This document shows, one piece after another, positions 9,233 to 18,393 of a stretch of DNA of 64,000 bases. The notes below the pieces were generated by a model that was not told the origin of the DNA, did no database searches, and saw only the letters and a list, made by a program, of their open reading frames with translations. Position 1 is the stretch's first letter. Each line of letters opens with the position of its first letter. Both the position numbers and the translations under genes were made by a program. The DNA is from Rhodospirillales bacterium (lineage in GTDB: Bacteria > Pseudomonadota > Alphaproteobacteria > Micavibrionales > Micavibrionaceae), in the NCBI GenBank assembly GCA_023898765.1, contig CP060238.1, forward strand, positions 124,001-188,000, given 5' to 3'.

Positions 9233-9765
9233 GCCCTGAAATTGTTCGTGGGACAGGCCAAACCCGTCATCGGCCCGAACCAGAGAAGAATAAACGCCAA
9301 AAGAAAATTTTCGACTTCCAGCTTTTTTCTTTGCTCTTTGTCTTTGATACGCCTGAAAATTTCTGCCTGCTGAAAAAAGAGAAGCGCTCTTTTTTGTTTC
9401 TCCCGTTGAGAAAGGCGCGCGCGTTCCCGGCGCTCCGCCCGCATTTCTTTTTGCACGCGCGCCATTAAAAGCCGTTCATCGCGCAGCTCTATATAGCGCG
9501 TTTGCATGGCGCACCAGGCGCTGTCTTCCATATCGGCGGCGATTTCCGCCATAGGATCCTCTGCGCCAAAACTCTCAAGCTGCCTTTTGCGGACCGCTCT
9601 GGCATCCAGATATTGTTTTTGCAGGTCCGCAAGAAGCGGATCATACTGCGCGAAAACATCAATCTCTTCACGTAAGGGTTGGGCCGTTTCCGGGGACGCC
9701 AGACCCGCCTGTTCCAGTCCGCTGGAGACGCGATTCATCGCTTGCTGTAACGATATGTCCTGCAT
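9229..9765 (-). CDS. Hypothetical helical protein with C-terminal membrane segment
   Basis: A 178-residue protein not recognised. It is almost entirely predicted helix: residues 1-90 are acidic and mixed, 95-150 a strongly basic coiled coil rich in Arg, Lys and Glu ([20 protein letters not shown]), and near 152-170 there is a single hydrophobic segment ([17 protein letters not shown]), suggesting a tail-anchored membrane protein facing the cytosol. It ends inside the last 4 bases of acs. GapR and a DotI-like protein lie upstream on the same strand; whether they share a transcript is unclear. Confidence 0.68.
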   Translation of the reverse strand: MQDISLQQAMNRVSSGLEQAGLASPETAQPLREEIDVFAQYDPLLADLQKQYLDARAVRKRQLESFGAEDPMAEIAADMEDSAWCAMQTRYIELRDERLLMARVQKEMRAERRERARLSQREKQKRALLFFQQAEIFRRIKDKEQRKKLEVENFLLAFILLWFGPMTGLACPTNNFRA

Positions 9766-9855
9766 TCAAAAACCCCAAACTTCTTATGTTTGAGGACATG
9801 ATACAGATAACAGGTTACGGAAAAGTTAAGAAGAAACCTTTCTTAAAAAATCCTT

Positions 9856-10146
9856 TTATTCCAGACCGATAGCGGCTTTATACAGCTCAAGAAGTTCGTC
9901 TTCTTCACGGCGTTTTTCAACGTCCATTTTCCGCAAGGACACAATTTTGCGCATTGTTTTCGCATCAAAACCGACAGCCTTGGCCTCGGCATAGACTTCC
10001 TTGATATCCTCGGCCAGCGCCGCCTTTTCTTCCTCAAGCCGCTCGATACGTTCAACGAAAGATTTCAGCCGTTTTCCGGCAATGCCTTCAACGTCCTTTT
10101 CTCCCTCTTCACCTTGCGGAAATTCCGCTACGTTCGCTTTACTCAT
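9856..10146 (-). CDS. gapR: GapR-like nucleoid-associated protein (DUF2312)
   Basis: A 96-residue protein matching the DUF2312/GapR family: LKSFVERIERLEEEKAALAEDIKEVY is the tetramerising coiled coil, followed by AEAKAVGFDAKTMRKIVSLRKMD, the basic DNA-contact half. In Caulobacter GapR encircles overtwisted DNA ahead of replication forks and RNA polymerase and helps gyrase. The N-terminal 20 residues are a variable acidic tail. It is nearly universal in alphaproteobacteria, so it supports the taxonomic call. Confidence 0.92.
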   Translation of the reverse strand: MSKANVAEFPQGEEGEKDVEGIAGKRLKSFVERIERLEEEKAALAEDIKEVYAEAKAVGFDAKTMRKIVSLRKMDVEKRREEDELLELYKAAIGLE

Positions 10147-10226
10147 TTTTTAATTCTCCTAAATCCAAGCCTTCGGTTTATAGCCATGCAAAAAGATGGC
10201 GTAAAGCCCGTTTAAACAATCCGGCC

Positions 10227-10889
10227 TTATTTTCTTCTGGGTAAGACGGTCCAGCTTTCAATCTGCAGGCCTTCCGGGTCGTCCGGGTTGTCGTAGCGCC
10301 GGACCTGCAAACGAATGTTTAGCTTCCGGTTTACCCCTTCTTCCCCCGGCTTGTAGGAACTGGATGTGCGCGGCACATAGCTGATGGTCGCAGGCACTTC
10401 ATAAAGCCAGCGATAAACGCCGCCCACATTTCCATTGTTCAGGAGCAAGGGTGTCTGCTCTACAAAAACACGGACCTTCAGGTCATTTTTTTGCAGGACG
10501 CCTTCCATGTCTGCATTTTCCAGATAGGTTTTGTATTGTTTATACCCGGCAGCAGAAAAATATTTCCGGATCGTTTCAACCTGCTGCGTATAATCGTTTC
10601 CATCCAGCGTGAAAACTTCGGATATCGTCTGGGATACCCAGCGCTCCATCTCGCGGGCTGTCCTGTGAGGTTTTTCAAGTGACGCCGGCGGGGGCGATTC
10701 AATATCTTTTTTGGACCTCAAATGTTCAATAAAAGGCGCCACTTTCCCGGGGCTCTCGCGTGTCATGTCCGCGTAGAACGCATAGAAAAACACGCTCAAA
10801 AAGAAAAGGAACGCACCCAAAAAGAACGCTCGAAAGAGCGTTTTTTGAATCAGGACCTTTAATTTGAACTCTGAAAGAGGTGTAGCCAT
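10227..10889 (-). CDS. DotI/IcmL-like type IVB secretion protein
   Basis: A 220-residue protein with one N-terminal membrane helix (about residues 18-42, FRAFFLGAFLFFLSVFFYAFY), a Pro-rich linker and a periplasmic domain. The domain carries the IcmL/DotI pattern: WVSQTISEVFTLDGNDYTQQ, then YFSAAGYKQYKTYLE, then GGVYRWLYEVPATISY, then IRLQVRR and a final IESWTVLP. In Legionella, DotI forms an inner-membrane VirB8-like assembly of the Dot/Icm machine. No other Dot/Icm gene is adjacent; DotM and DotL homologues lie 30 kb away, so the system is dispersed. It is divergent from the ABC1 kinase gene. Confidence 0.85.
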   Translation of the reverse strand: MATPLSEFKLKVLIQKTLFRAFFLGAFLFFLSVFFYAFYADMTRESPGKVAPFIEHLRSKKDIESPPPASLEKPHRTAREMERWVSQTISEVFTLDGNDYTQQVETIRKYFSAAGYKQYKTYLENADMEGVLQKNDLKVRVFVEQTPLLLNNGNVGGVYRWLYEVPATISYVPRTSSSYKPGEEGVNRKLNIRLQVRRYDNPDDPEGLQIESWTVLPRRK

Positions 10890-10970
10890 TTCTCGATTCC
10901 ATCATATTTTTATATGTATTACCAGAAAAGCTCTGGACTTTTCCTGCATTTGCTCCATTTTCTATCTCCC

Positions 10971-12356
10971 ATGAGGACATATTCCAAAAAAAATTCGCCT
11001 GAAAACGAGAGCGAAAGCACTCTGGGAGGACGTCTCGCCCGCTATGGCCGTGTGAGCGGAACAATGGCCGGGCTTGCCGCCAGGCTGGCCAGCGAAAAAT
11101 ATCTGGGCATCCGGATAGAGCGCACAGAACATGCCCATCAGGTCACACAGGCGCTGGGCAACCTGAAAGGCCCGCTCATGAAGATCGGACAAATTCTGGC
11201 CACGATCCCCGAAGCCCTTCCGGCTGAATATGCCCAAACCCTTCAGCAGCTCCAATCGAACGCCCCGCCTATGGGCTGGTCTTTTGTACGCCGCCGGATG
11301 AAAACGGAACTTGGGCCGGACTGGCAAGACAAATTCAAAAACTTCGAAAAAGAAGCCGCCGCTGCCGCCAGCCTGGGACAGGTGCATAAAGCCACAACCC
11401 ATGACGGCGAATTGCTGGCCTGCAAACTTCAATATCCTGATATGCGCAGCGCGATTCAGGCCGATCTGGGCCAGCTTAAAATACTGTTCTCCGTTTACAG
11501 GCACTACGACAAATCTATCCGGACGGAGCATATCCATACCGAACTGGCGGCGCGGCTCTATGAAGAACTGGACTATGACCTTGAAGCCCGTCACTGCAAG
11601 CTCTATGGCCATATGCTTAAAGATGAGGCAAACGTTCATGTTCCAACAATAAACGATGCGCTATCCACGCCGCGTCTGCTTTGCGCCACATGGCTGGAAG
11701 GGGAACCAATCCTGAATTTTGTGGACGTACACCCTGAGGAACGCAATACACTGGCCATGAACATGTTCCGTGCATGGTATGTCCCTTTTTACCATTACGG
11801 CGTCATTCACGGGGATCCGCATTTGGGCAATTACACCGTCCGGCCGGACTATTCGATCAACCTGCTGGATTTTGGATGCGTGCGTGTTTTTCCGCCTTCT
11901 TTCATTGGCGGCGTTATCGAGCTTTACCATTCCCTGATAGCAAACGATATGGAGCGCTCCGTCCATGCCTACGAAACATGGGGGTTCAAAAATCTGACCA
12001 AAGACCAGATCGAAACCCTGAATATCTGGGCAAGATTTCTTTACAGCCCTGTCATGGAAGATAAAATCCGTCCGATCGGTGAAGTGACAAACGGTTTTTA
12101 CGGCCGCGAGACGGCCGAAAAAGTCCACAAAAAACTGCGCGAAGCGAGCAAAAACGGAACCGGCGTTGCCGTCCCGCGTGAGTTTGTTTTCATGGATCGC
12201 GCCGCTCTCGGGCTCGGCTCCGTCTTTTTGCACCTTAAAGCCGAAATTAACTGGCACCGTGTCTTTAACGAACTCATTCAGAATTTTGATCTCGAAACCC
12301 TGTCCAAAACGCAGGAAAAAACCCTCAAAAAATTTGACGTGCCGTCTGCCCTTTAA
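10971..12356 (+). CDS. ABC1/AarF/UbiB-family atypical kinase
   Basis: A 461-residue member of the ADCK/UbiB protein-kinase-like family. It has the KxGQ motif in GPLMKIGQILATIPEALP (about residue 70), the Ala-rich loop EAAAAASLGQVHKA in place of a Gly-rich loop, the catalytic segment HGDPHLGNY, and LLDFGCVR in place of DFG. These proteins support ubiquinone synthesis or lipid handling. This one lacks obvious C-terminal membrane helices, so it is more like the soluble ADCK group than canonical UbiB. No good ribosome-binding site is visible; ATG 10971 is preferred over an upstream ATG at 10914 by homology to family starts. Confidence 0.88.
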   Translation: MRTYSKKNSPENESESTLGGRLARYGRVSGTMAGLAARLASEKYLGIRIERTEHAHQVTQALGNLKGPLMKIGQILATIPEALPAEYAQTLQQLQSNAPPMGWSFVRRRMKTELGPDWQDKFKNFEKEAAAAASLGQVHKATTHDGELLACKLQYPDMRSAIQADLGQLKILFSVYRHYDKSIRTEHIHTELAARLYEELDYDLEARHCKLYGHMLKDEANVHVPTINDALSTPRLLCATWLEGEPILNFVDVHPEERNTLAMNMFRAWYVPFYHYGVIHGDPHLGNYTVRPDYSINLLDFGCVRVFPPSFIGGVIELYHSLIANDMERSVHAYETWGFKNLTKDQIETLNIWARFLYSPVMEDKIRPIGEVTNGFYGRETAEKVHKKLREASKNGTGVAVPREFVFMDRAALGLGSVFLHLKAEINWHRVFNELIQNFDLETLSKTQEKTLKKFDVPSAL

Positions 12357-12444
12357 ATTTTTTGATTTTTGTCAAAAAATACGGCTTTGTCCCGTGCTAT
12401 ACTTCCCCCTCTCAACCAGACTTGATTATTAAGGAGGAAAAGCG

Positions 12445-12942
12445 ATGACATTGAATGAATTTATCCATTGGAACCGTCCGTCAAACGTCCCCGTTCAGCG
12501 CAGAAGCCGGTTCGGGCACTCTTTAATGTCCCTGCAAGAGGATATGGACCGTCTGCTTCACGATTTTTTTGGCGGCACAAGCCTGCCTGCATGGGCAAAA
12601 GAACAAGCCTTCCCGGCTGTTGATATCATTGAAGATGGTGAAATTTTCAAGGTAAAGGCGGAACTGGCCGGTATGAATCCCGATGACGTCGAAATATCCG
12701 TGACAGACGGGTTTTTGACGCTGAAAGGCGAGAAGAAAGAAGAAAAAGAAGAGAAGGATGAAAATTACCTGCGCCGTGAAACGTCCTACGGTTCGTTTCA
12801 GCGCACAATTTCTCTGCCGGAAACGGCCAATTGCGACAAAGCCGAAGCTTCTTTCAAAAACGGGGTTTTGAGCATTGAGGTTCCGAAAAAGGCCGGGGCC
12901 ATTCAAAAACCGAAAAAACTGAAAATCAAGAAGGCCGCGTAG
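12445..12942 (+). CDS. Small heat shock protein, Hsp20/alpha-crystallin family
   Basis: A 165-residue protein with an alpha-crystallin domain at about 45-145: FPAVDIIEDGEIFKVKAEL, GMNPDDVEISVTDGFLTLKGEKK, YGSFQRTISLP and FKNGVLSIEVPK, then a basic tail ending PKKLKIKKAA. It is an ATP-independent holdase for unfolding proteins. A strong AAGGAGG lies 7 bases before the start. A TATACT -10-like element is at 12398-12403, but no matching -35 or RpoH element could be placed. The 5' leader is too short for a ROSE thermometer. Confidence 0.95.
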   Translation: MTLNEFIHWNRPSNVPVQRRSRFGHSLMSLQEDMDRLLHDFFGGTSLPAWAKEQAFPAVDIIEDGEIFKVKAELAGMNPDDVEISVTDGFLTLKGEKKEEKEEKDENYLRRETSYGSFQRTISLPETANCDKAEASFKNGVLSIEVPKKAGAIQKPKKLKIKKAA

Positions 12943-13037
12943 ACCGGGCAAAACCGTTTGAACAAAGTTCAGGTCTTTTTTAAATAAAGGGCCACCATCC
13001 CCGTGCGGGGGTGGCGCTGAACGGAAAACGGCACGTT

Positions 13038-13109
13038 TGTAGTACAGCGCACATCTTGCGCGTAGCGCCAAGGGGATTTTCCTGTAGTACGAAGCTGTTT
13101 TGTACTACA
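13038..13109. promoter_or_regulatory. Three TGTAGTAC repeats upstream of the exoprotein gene
   Basis: The 306-base gap between hsp20 and the exoprotein gene contains the 8-mer TGTAGTAC at 13038-13045 and 13083-13090, and its inverse GTACTACA at 13102-13109. The second and third form a dyad with an 11-base gap. A separate GC hairpin lies at about 12991-13013 (CCACC..CCCC/GGGG..GGTGG), possibly the hsp20 transcript end, without a T-tract. The arrangement looks like a regulator-binding site, but no regulator is encoded nearby. Confidence 0.4.
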
Positions 13110-13248
13110 TGCCATTTGGCGGGCGACCGGCCTTTACAGGGCCTTTTGCTCTTCACGCTGTGTGGAGGGCGCTGTTTTACTCTTGGACCTCTCGCCGTCT
13201 TGACATAGGATGAAAGGAGTGTTTTGCGCCATCCCAGGGAAGGGGTCT

Positions 13249-16200
13249 ATGCCGCGTTTTTTAAATAGCACCACCTTATCTGTGTTCCTTTTATCCTCTG
13301 CCCTTTACCCGGCGGGGCCTTTGCATGCGCAAGGTTTGGCGGCGGATACTCTGCCGCGCGGCGGGGTTGTGACAGGCGGCGCGGCGCAGCTGGATTATGA
13401 GACGCCTGCCGAGCTGCATGTGCGCCAGTCGAGCGATCGGGCCGTCATTGACTGGGAGAGCTTCCATATCGGGCGGGAGGCCCTGACGCAGTTCCACCAG
13501 CCGGGCGCGCACTCCATCGCTGTGAACCGTGTGACGGGCGCAGGAGCGGACCCGACCCAAATTCTGGGCACGCTGAAGGCGAACGGCACCGTGATGGTGC
13601 TGGACCGCAACGGGGTAATCTTTGGCAGGGGCTCCGTTGTGGATGTCGGAGGGATTATTGCGTCTACTGGCAGTATTGATACAGATCGATTTATGTCCGG
13701 CGCGCCGCAAGTTGAGATCACGGATATCAATCCGGGTGGTGTGATCGTCAATGAAGGCACGATCACGGTGGCGGATGCAGGTCTGGCGGCCTTTGTCGCC
13801 CCGACTATTGTCAATGCAGGGATAATCCGCGCAAAAGCCGGACGTGTGGAGCTGGCGGCGGGGACCCGCGCAACGCTGGATTTATACGGCGATGGACTGG
13901 TGGAGCTGGCAGTGGAAGAAGAGGCTCTTTCTCAAACGATCCTCAATACGGGCCTGATCGAAGCACAAGGCGGGCAGGTGCATTTAAGCGCGGCGGCGGC
14001 GAAGACGCTCGTGGATAATCTGATCCTCAATAGCGGGGTTGTGCGTGCAACAGCCATCGGGCGCGACGAGGCCGGGCAGATTGTGCTCATGGCCGAAGGC
14101 GGCGGCGTCATCAATAGCGGCGTACTGGATGCGTCCGGCAGGCAGGAAGGTCAGCGCGGCGGGCAGATTGAAGTGCTGGGGGATCACATCTCCCTGCTGG
14201 AAGGCACGGTCATTGACGCTTCCGGTCATTCCGCCCCCGCCAACGATGTCATCCTGAGCGCTTCTTCCAATGTCATCCCGAGCGAAGTCGAGGGATCTGA
14301 CCCGTTAGCAGACAATGAAGATCTCTCCACTGCGCCGCCTGCGGCGGCTTCGGTCGAGATGACAAATGAGGAAGATGCCGGGGGAACGGCCACCATGACG
14401 GCCGATAAACAGGTTCGCAGCGAAGAAGACTTCATGGCCCATGAAAACCGTGCGGGCGGGTCGATCAAGGTGGGCGGAGATTATCTGGGCCGGGGCGAGA
14501 CGCAAACGGCGCAAACCTTATATGTAGACAAGAATGCTCTGACTTTGAACGACGCCATTGAGCGTGGCGATGCGGGCCGCACGATTTTCTGGTCGGACGA
14601 TACAACCGAATTTAACGGCCTCGTGCTTAGCAGAGGTGGCATCAATGGCGGCAATGGCGGGTTTCTGGAAACGTCGGGCAAAATCAACCTGCTGGCCAAC
14701 GGATTTGCGGATTTGGGCGTGCGGTATGATCCAACCACAGCCGTCACCCCCGCGCCCTCTTCTGTCATCCTGAGCGATAGCGAAGGATCTCACGAAACGG
14801 ACGGAGATCCTTCAGTCGCTGCGCTCCTTCAGGATGACAATTTGGTCAACCCCTACCAAAAAGGCACCTACCTCCTCGACCCCGCAGACATCACCATCTA
14901 CGGCAACGTCGATCCGGCTTTTGTGAGCACGGACACAACCGTTAATCTCGCCGCAGACCTCCAGCTCTGGCTGGATGCAGCAGACGATACACAAGTCACG
15001 CTCACCTACTCTACCGACAGTCTCGGCGGGGCAACTGCCGGAGGGACCATAGGCACCAATACCATTACAACCAGCGCAGATGTATCTGCGAACCTTGAAG
15101 TTGGCGCACGGATTAGACTGGGCGCTGCCGGTGCAGTCACCACGGCCGACACGCTTGGCAGCGATACCTACACCATCACGAATATTGCAGGCACCACAAT
15201 CACCGTGCAGGAAACTCTTACAACGACCCATGCCGCCGATACGCTTCGCCGTGGGTTGGTGAGTCAGTTGTCAGACAAATCAGGAAATAATACAAATCAT
15301 GCTACCCAGTCCACCGAATCTGAAATGCCGATTTGGGTAAAAAACAGATTTGGCAATGTTTCGTCTCTTGTTTATGACGGTACAGATGACCAGTTAATCG
15401 TAGCAGATGACAGCTCTTTATCGTTTACAGATAACACATTTCAAATGTTTATAACGGCAAACTCCGACGATCCTAATGCAGAACAGGGCCTTTTGGGTAA
15501 ACGATCATCATGGGAATACAGTATATGGAAAGAGAGTCCTGGCGGTGGAAATTTGATTTTTACTTCGTGGAATTTAGGCGGCGCAGACGTTTACGCTGAC
15601 ATAATGTTAACTAATCTAGATAGCAATAATTCAATTTATTCGTGGGGCGCGAATGGAGTTAAAGCTGATTTATACAATAATGGTTTCTTTCATGGATTCG
15701 TAAATAAAAGTGCAAATTCGTTAGCCGATGGAAATCAACCTCTGATAATAGGGTTTGGTGGAAATGCTGCACCGGATGGTTATTGGAATGGGACGATTTC
15801 AGATATTATTTTCTATGCAGATGATTTGCCTACAGAACAACGCCAACTCATTGAACAATACCAATCCGCGAAATGGGGGATTGCGCTGACGCCGCCGGGG
15901 ACGGGCGGGACGGAAGCGGCAAAGGCGATGGCATCGGACGGGTACGGGGTGTTTACGACGCGCTATCTGGAGCGCCTCTCAAGCAGCGCGGATATTGTGC
16001 TGGCAGCCACCAACACGATTACGCTGGATTTAAAGGGCGATACGCTCAGCCTCGATAACGACCGCTCTATCTCTTTAACCACCACGAACGGCGATATCAC
16101 GGATGTGTCCGCCGGGACGATCCGCGCGACCCGCACAGGCAGCGGCGGGAATATTTCGATGACCGCCGGGGGCGCGGGAAATATCGATCTGGACACCACC

Positions 16201-17766
16201 AATCTCGAAGCCTTAAGCGGCGGGCTGGTGAATCTCGATGCCGGGGGGGATGTCACGCTTACGCAGACCAGCGCGCTGAACCTCGGCACGGTTCAGGGGA
16301 CAAATGTCTCTTTGGAGAGTACGGGCAATATTGGCGGCAGCGGCGGGGTCATTTCGGATGGCGGGACGATTGACGTGACCGCCGGGGGCGATCTGGATTT
16401 TTCAACTATCGGCCTGCGCTCGGGCGGGGGCGACATCACGCTGGACGGCGGCAATGATGTACGGCTGAATACGAGCGTCAACGCCGGAAGCGGCGCCGTT
16501 TCCGTCACCGCCGGGCAGGATATTTTCGTGACGCCCCATGACTTAACGGCGGGCCTCGTCGGCCACTGGGATTTCGATGAAGGCGCAGGCACCGCCGCCG
16601 CCGATTCTAGCGGCAACGGCAATGACGGCACGCTTCAAAACGGCCCGATATGGTCTGCCGATACCCCCTTCGGTCTCGGCAATAGCCTCAATTTCGATGG
16701 AGCGGATGATTATGTGGAAATAATAGACCATAGCTCACTTGATCTTCCTAACACCGTAACAGGATCAGCATGGATTAAAGTTAATAATGATAATAGTGCA
16801 TACCAAATATTAAGAAAGAAGCCGGATGGTGGTGACAGCGTTATCAATTTTAACAAAACCAGTGGTAATAAGCTGCAAGTATACATTTCTGGAGGAGATG
16901 GCACTTGGATACAGGGTGAGTCTACAAATTTAATAACTGCTGATAACGCATGGCATAATGTAGCCTTTTCCTATCAAGCTAATGCAGCAGATTCTTTGAA
17001 AATTTACATTGATGGTGTTGGAGAAACTGTAGTTCTTACTGGTACTAACCCTCTTTCTCAAATAAAGACCTCTAATCAACCACTACATATAGGTTCCTTT
17101 GGAGGAACGAGTACATATTTTGACGGCCTCATAGACGACGTACGCATTTATAACACGGCGTTATCGGCCAGTGATATTGCGTTGCTGGCTTCGCCTTTTG
17201 GGCAGATTGATCCCGTTTGGACCTCCAGCATTACGACGTTCAACGCCGGGGGTGATGTGACGCTCGGCGGTGCGGTAAGCGGCAGTGATGCAGGTAACGC
17301 CATCACCATGGTGGCGGAGGGTAACTTCGTCAATAATGCGGGCGCAGGCGCATTGAATGCTCCGAACGGCCGATGGCTGGTGTATTCCGCCGACCCGGAT
17401 ACGATCACGCCGAATGGACTCTCTCCCGCTTTTGAACGCTATAGCACGACCTTCGCGGGCACGCCGCCTGCCTCCATAAGCCAAAGCGGCAACGGGTTTA
17501 TCTATAGCGCCGCCGCGCCGCCAGCGAGCCTAACCCTGCCAAGCGTTTACGAATATAATGCGAGCGGAAATATCGCTCTTTCCGGAGGCACCGCGCCGCG
17601 GAGCCCTTCGGTTTTTCTTTCTTCCGAAGAGGAAAGGGGCGATCCAGAGGAAGAAGGTTTGGGCTCGCCCTGGGGAGAAAGCGAAGAAGGAACTTCAGGG
17701 CCCGATGAGAACGGCAATTGTCTTGTGATAAACGGCGTCACCGGCGGCTGCTTTGTCGGGCTGTAA
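13249..17766 (+). CDS. Filamentous-haemagglutinin-like two-partner secretion exoprotein with LamG-like domains
   Basis: About 1505 residues. A Sec signal peptide is visible (STTLSVFLLSSALYPAGPLHAQG). A TPS/haemagglutination-activity domain follows (residues about 35-290), with the family motif MVLDRNGVIFGRGSVVDVGG. Beta-helix type repeats and the conserved GGFLETSGKINL...YLLDPADITIYGN segment come next. Two LamG/concanavalin-like inserts lie at about 14930-15880 and 16545-17190 (each with a DG-DD-and-Trp/Asp pattern; the second begins GLVGHWDFDEGAGT). ATG 13249 has AGGGG 7 bases upstream and starts the signal peptide; an earlier ATG at 13210 adds 13 residues. Such proteins are exported by a TpsB pore; no TpsB gene is in the window. 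The cores of both LamG inserts are clearly AT-richer than the rest, and two palindromic repeats lie in frame at 14245-14365 and 14763-14839. Confidence 0.88.
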   Translation: MPRFLNSTTLSVFLLSSALYPAGPLHAQGLAADTLPRGGVVTGGAAQLDYETPAELHVRQSSDRAVIDWESFHIGREALTQFHQPGAHSIAVNRVTGAGADPTQILGTLKANGTVMVLDRNGVIFGRGSVVDVGGIIASTGSIDTDRFMSGAPQVEITDINPGGVIVNEGTITVADAGLAAFVAPTIVNAGIIRAKAGRVELAAGTRATLDLYGDGLVELAVEEEALSQTILNTGLIEAQGGQVHLSAAAAKTLVDNLILNSGVVRATAIGRDEAGQIVLMAEGGGVINSGVLDASGRQEGQRGGQIEVLGDHISLLEGTVIDASGHSAPANDVILSASSNVIPSEVEGSDPLADNEDLSTAPPAAASVEMTNEEDAGGTATMTADKQVRSEEDFMAHENRAGGSIKVGGDYLGRGETQTAQTLYVDKNALTLNDAIERGDAGRTIFWSDDTTEFNGLVLSRGGINGGNGGFLETSGKINLLANGFADLGVRYDPTTAVTPAPSSVILSDSEGSHETDGDPSVAALLQDDNLVNPYQKGTYLLDPADITIYGNVDPAFVSTDTTVNLAADLQLWLDAADDTQVTLTYSTDSLGGATAGGTIGTNTITTSADVSANLEVGARIRLGAAGAVTTADTLGSDTYTITNIAGTTITVQETLTTTHAADTLRRGLVSQLSDKSGNNTNHATQSTESEMPIWVKNRFGNVSSLVYDGTDDQLIVADDSSLSFTDNTFQMFITANSDDPNAEQGLLGKRSSWEYSIWKESPGGGNLIFTSWNLGGADVYADIMLTNLDSNNSIYSWGANGVKADLYNNGFFHGFVNKSANSLADGNQPLIIGFGGNAAPDGYWNGTISDIIFYADDLPTEQRQLIEQYQSAKWGIALTPPGTGGTEAAKAMASDGYGVFTTRYLERLSSSADIVLAATNTITLDLKGDTLSLDNDRSISLTTTNGDITDVSAGTIRATRTGSGGNISMTAGGAGNIDLDTTNLEALSGGLVNLDAGGDVTLTQTSALNLGTVQGTNVSLESTGNIGGSGGVISDGGTIDVTAGGDLDFSTIGLRSGGGDITLDGGNDVRLNTSVNAGSGAVSVTAGQDIFVTPHDLTAGLVGHWDFDEGAGTAAADSSGNGNDGTLQNGPIWSADTPFGLGNSLNFDGADDYVEIIDHSSLDLPNTVTGSAWIKVNNDNSAYQILRKKPDGGDSVINFNKTSGNKLQVYISGGDGTWIQGESTNLITADNAWHNVAFSYQANAADSLKIYIDGVGETVVLTGTNPLSQIKTSNQPLHIGSFGGTSTYFDGLIDDVRIYNTALSASDIALLASPFGQIDPVWTSSITTFNAGGDVTLGGAVSGSDAGNAITMVAEGNFVNNAGAGALNAPNGRWLVYSADPDTITPNGLSPAFERYSTTFAGTPPASISQSGNGFIYSAAAPPASLTLPSVYEYNASGNIALSGGTAPRSPSVFLSSEEERGDPEEEGLGSPWGESEEGTSGPDENGNCLVINGVTGGCFVGL
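14245..14365. repeat. In-frame interspersed palindromic repeat in the exoprotein (copy 1)
   Basis: Left arm TGTCATCCCGAGCGAAGTCG at 14271 and the complementary right arm ending TTCGGTCGAGATGACA at 14364; a partial extra left arm (GTCATCCTGAGCG) precedes at 14248. It translates without a stop (residues VIPSEVEGSD...). It is the same family as 14763-14839, 48452-48521 and 49167-49194. Confidence 0.75.
14763..14839. repeat. In-frame interspersed palindromic repeat in the exoprotein (copy 2)
   Basis: Left arm TGTCATCCTGAGCGATAGCG and right arm ending GCTCCTTCAGGATGACA form a near-perfect dyad. It translates to SVILSDSEGSHETDGDPSV and beyond without a stop, and separates the GGFLETSGK block from the YLLDPADITIY block that are usually close in this protein family. 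Confidence 0.78.
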
Positions 17767-17836
17767 AAAGAGGCTTAACTCCTCCTTGGTTGGAATCTCC
17801 TTATACGTGATTCCTCTACACCGTGGGACTAAACAG

Positions 17837-18097
17837 CTAATAGCTCTCCACCAGTTTCAGCCAGGGTGTTGCCAGGCGGCGTGTCAGCCCGAGTCTTTCG
17901 GTAAGCTCCAAACGGGCCATGTATTTAAGCACCTCCAGGACCGTTTCTTGATCGATTTCCCCGGCGGCGATCTGCCGGTCGCAGTGATCGCGGGGTTGAA
18001 GCACAAGGTCATAGGGCTGGGTGGCATACCAGAAGCCCGGATAGTCCATCGGTTCGAGCCAATCGTCTACATCCTCTATGTCTTTGAATTTCATCAT
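17837..18097 (-). CDS. Small hypothetical protein, 86 aa
   Basis: An 86-residue acidic, Trp/Tyr-rich soluble protein (DVDDWLEPMDYPGFWYATQP; ending RRLATPWLKLVESY) with no recognised domain. Two consecutive ATG codons open the frame, with GAAAG just upstream. It follows tRNA-Arg on the same strand. The amino-acid pattern looks like a real conserved small protein rather than chance, but no function can be assigned. Confidence 0.6.
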   Translation of the reverse strand: MMKFKDIEDVDDWLEPMDYPGFWYATQPYDLVLQPRDHCDRQIAAGEIDQETVLEVLKYMARLELTERLGLTRRLATPWLKLVESY

Positions 18098-18231
18098 CTT
18101 TCGAGCCTAGCACGGCGGATTCTTCGTGCGCAAATTTCCACCCCTCATGGACCAAAACCATGTCCATCCAATTCGGTAAAGAGCCTTGCCTTTCAAGGTG
18201 TTGGGTGGTTTCTGCAGGGACAAAAGCAAGA

Positions 18232-18308
18232 TGGCGCGCCCGGGAGGATTCGAACCCCCGGCCTCTGGTTCCGGAAACCAGCGCTCTATCCGACTGAGCT
18301 ACGGGCGC
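18232..18308 (-). tRNA. tRNA-Arg (anticodon CCG)
   Basis: A 77-base cloverleaf on the minus strand: acceptor GCGCCCG pairs with CGGGCGC, D-arm GCTCAGTCGGATAGAGC, anticodon loop TTCCGGA (CCG), T-arm GGGGGTTCGAATCCTCC, and an encoded CCA at 18232-18234. It reads the CGG codon. Confidence 0.97.
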
Positions 18309-18393
18309 ATCGCCGATGCATTGTAAGTACCGGTCCCACAGGGTATAAGGAGGAAGGGTCCCTTCTGTCAATCCAAAAGGATTTATTTTGCGT

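Noticed and set aside
12404..12444. ROSE-type RNA thermometer before hsp20
   Set aside because: The leader is too short and does not pair with the AAGGAGG site in any stable hairpin.
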